From Candidatus Altimarinota bacterium (lineage in GTDB: Bacteria > Patescibacteriota > Gracilibacteria > BD1-5 > UBA2023), in assembly GCA_023230505.1 (NCBI GenBank), contig JALNXF010000015.1, positions 1-13,509 on the forward strand: a stretch of DNA of 13,509 nucleotides. The letters run 5' to 3'. Position numbers and translations under genes: made by a program. The notes beneath the pieces were generated by a model. It had not been told where the DNA came from. It worked only from the letters and a program-made list of their open reading frames with translations, and made no database searches. Within the stretch, counting starts at the first letter, position 1. Every line of letters begins with the position of its first letter. Below are positions 12,841 to 13,509 of the stretch, piece after piece.

Positions 12841-12911
12841 TTTGTTGCGTTTAAAAACTGTTTAACCCATTCCCCGGCTTCTGCGAAAGTTTTATCCACA
12901 AAGCCCATCAT
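12837..12911 (-). CDS. Tiny ORF, 24 aa, overlapping both neighbours
   Basis: ATG at 12911 lies inside the end of the 70-aa gene (20-base overlap) and the stop TGA overlaps the next ATG (ATGA), the layout of translationally coupled genes. The product MMGFVDKTFAEAGEWVKQF plus LNATK is a single amphipathic helix. The codon use is balanced, like its neighbours. Function unknown; it may be real because of the coupling pattern. Confidence 0.5.
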   Translation of the reverse strand: MMGFVDKTFAEAGEWVKQFLNATK

Positions 12912-13104
12912 CTCTTTCACTTCTCATTCGCTGAACAGGACCATTTCTATCATCATGGCTGTTAATAATCTCTTGTAATGCAATTGCTTTGGATTCCAAC
13001 CATTCCGTGTATCTGTCGCTATATGTTCCCGTTACGGGATCAATAGCTGTTTCTGTTTCGTTTGGGATGTGATTAAATTCGCTTTGTAAATCAATTACGT
13101 TCAT
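12892..13104 (-). CDS. Small phage protein of unknown function, 70 aa
   Basis: A 70-residue acidic protein. The section DPVTGTYSDRYTEWLESK (about 23-40) is a form seen in small unannotated phage proteins (a D-P-x-T-G-T-Y stretch before a helix with E-W-L-E). The C-terminus is rich in Arg and Asp. It follows AAAGGAGAAAAATA and ATG shares one base with the stop of the 102-aa gene upstream, so the start is sure. Confidence 0.65.
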   Translation of the reverse strand: MNVIDLQSEFNHIPNETETAIDPVTGTYSDRYTEWLESKAIALQEIINSHDDRNGPVQRMRSERDDGLCG

Positions 13105-13412
13105 TATTTTTCTCCTTTCGTTTTATTTTTGAATTCCCTTTTTGTCATGTCGATAAAATACTTTTTATAAGCCGGGTGATACACTCCGTATTTCTTAATC
13201 AACTCTTCATGACCCGTACAAGCAACCGCACTGAACACATCATAAAGTTCAACTTTAATTACATCATCACCCGGCTTGATGACCCTGTTACAAATCAAAC
13301 ATTTTTGGTTGAACCGTCCGCATTTGTTACACTTAACACAAATTTCACCGTAAGTCAGTTCTGGTGATTTGCAGTTCTTTATGGGCGCAAAATCAATAAA
13401 TCCATTACTCAT
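13104..13412 (-). CDS. Zinc-binding phage protein, Cys-rich, 102 aa
   Basis: The protein has C14, C25, C28, C31, C38, C41, C65 and H68. The core reads ICVKCNKCGRFNQKCLICN, followed by a KPGDDVIKVELYDVF hairpin and ACTGHEEL. Two pairs of C-x2-C can hold one zinc, with C65/H68 as possible extra ligands, in the style of LIM or rubredoxin-like knuckles. The C-terminus is basic (KREFKNKTKGEK). The function is unknown. AAGGAG 10 bases before the ATG fixes the start. A plus-strand frame at 13176-13367 is a shadow. Confidence 0.68.
   Translation of the reverse strand: MSNGFIDFAPIKNCKSPELTYGEICVKCNKCGRFNQKCLICNRVIKPGDDVIKVELYDVFSAVACTGHEELIKKYGVYHPAYKKYFIDMTKREFKNKTKGEK
13110..13127 (-). repeat. 18-base ribosome-site cassette, copy 2
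   Basis: AATAAAACGAAAGGAGAA before the 70-aa gene is identical to 13418-13435 before the 102-aa gene. This copy is also the coding end of the 102-aa gene (residues NKTKGE), so the cassette is read both as protein and as ribosome site. Confidence 0.8.
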
Positions 13413-13417
13413 TTTGG

Positions 13418-13435
13418 TTCTCCTTTCGTTTTATT
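13418..13435 (-). repeat. 18-base ribosome-site cassette, copy 1
   Basis: Upstream copy of AATAAAACGAAAGGAGAA, ending 5 bases before ATG at 13412. It contains the AAGGAG core and marks this G+C-richer segment as using a uniform start signal, unlike the SD-poor genes to its left. Confidence 0.8.
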
Positions 13436-13442
13436 GTGCAAC

Positions 13443-13506
13443 GGCGGTGATGCTTTGAGAGCTTGACCTGTTCGATCTTACAGGTTGCTATACATAAGCA
13501 CCCGCC
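13443..13506 (-). ncRNA. Possible structured leader RNA at the window's right edge
   Basis: On the minus strand GGCGGGUGCUU (13506-13496) pairs with AAGCAU-CA-CCGCC (13455-13443) leaving a 2-base bulge; one pair is G-U only on this strand, which favours the minus RNA. Inside is ACCUGU/ACAGGU (13485-13480 with 13471-13466) with an 8-base loop. The layout suggests a leader element of the 102-aa gene 31 bases downstream. It might instead be the end of a gene lying mostly outside the window, since a frame is open through it. Confidence 0.35.
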
Positions 13507-13509
13507 TAT

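Noticed and set aside
13176..13367. Plus-strand open frame of 63 codons
   Set aside because: Antisense of the Cys-rich gene, which has a clear ribosome site and zinc motif.
1..13509. CRISPR array, insertion sequence or attachment site
   Set aside because: No regular spaced repeats, no transposase or integrase frame, and no tRNA-overlapping direct repeat were found on reading.

Overview
The window looks like part of an AT-rich, strictly lytic-type myovirus genome, distantly T4-like. The evidence is a contractile-tail baseplate block (a gp6/J-like wedge protein, a gp25-like wedge protein and a gp5-like central spike) next to a probable T4 gp55-like late sigma factor. It also carries several small proteins of a kind shared by marine T4-like phages: an HD-domain hydrolase, a Cys-rich zinc-binding protein, and a four-helix membrane protein with a long periplasmic or cytoplasmic coiled coil. 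Every gene I can support is on the minus strand, so transcription runs from right to left. No integrase, terminase, polymerase or host gene is present. The host cannot be fixed from this window. Low G+C and a possible Ser-Cys lipoprotein signal would fit Bacteroidota, but several genes carry strong Shine-Dalgarno sites, which is less typical of that phylum.

Layout in transcription order. (1) 13509-12780 is a visibly G+C-richer segment (a hand count gives about 39% over 12781-13500). It has a hairpin-rich leader, a run of tiny overlapping genes (102, 70 and 24 codons) and the first 20 codons of what looks like a DUF5131 (phage Gp37/Gp68) gene, cut off just before its cysteine cluster. An out-of-frame, AT-rich remnant of another gene follows directly. 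(2) 12672-10500 is a leader-rich region of small genes: a two-helix membrane peptide, a conserved 144-aa phage protein, a lipoprotein-like 60-aa peptide, two unusual tRNA genes, a 102-aa gene, a strongly predicted structured RNA (11068-11194), a 74-aa gene and a 49-aa gene. Two copies of a ~35-base AT-rich block, at 11021-11055 and 12000-12034, look like promoters. (3) 10378-6685 is a tight run: two unknown proteins, the membrane/coiled-coil protein, the Cys-rich protein, the HD hydrolase and a one-helix membrane protein. (4) 6591-5848 holds a separately initiated beta-rich protein with a C-terminal zinc ribbon, closed by a textbook terminator at 5764-5806. (5) 5745-1 is the late/structural block: sigma factor, a partner-like protein overlapping it, spike, Ala-rich helical protein, linker-like protein, gp25, gp6, and the start of a probable fibre or DNRLRE-type structural protein.

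Regions (4) and (5) suggest that the late sigma factor is made from the same transcript as the baseplate genes, downstream of a terminator. The most unusual content is in region (2): an initiator-like tRNA with an expanded variable arm, a second tRNA-like gene without a normal anticodon stem, and a ~127-nt RNA closed by a perfect 13-bp stem.
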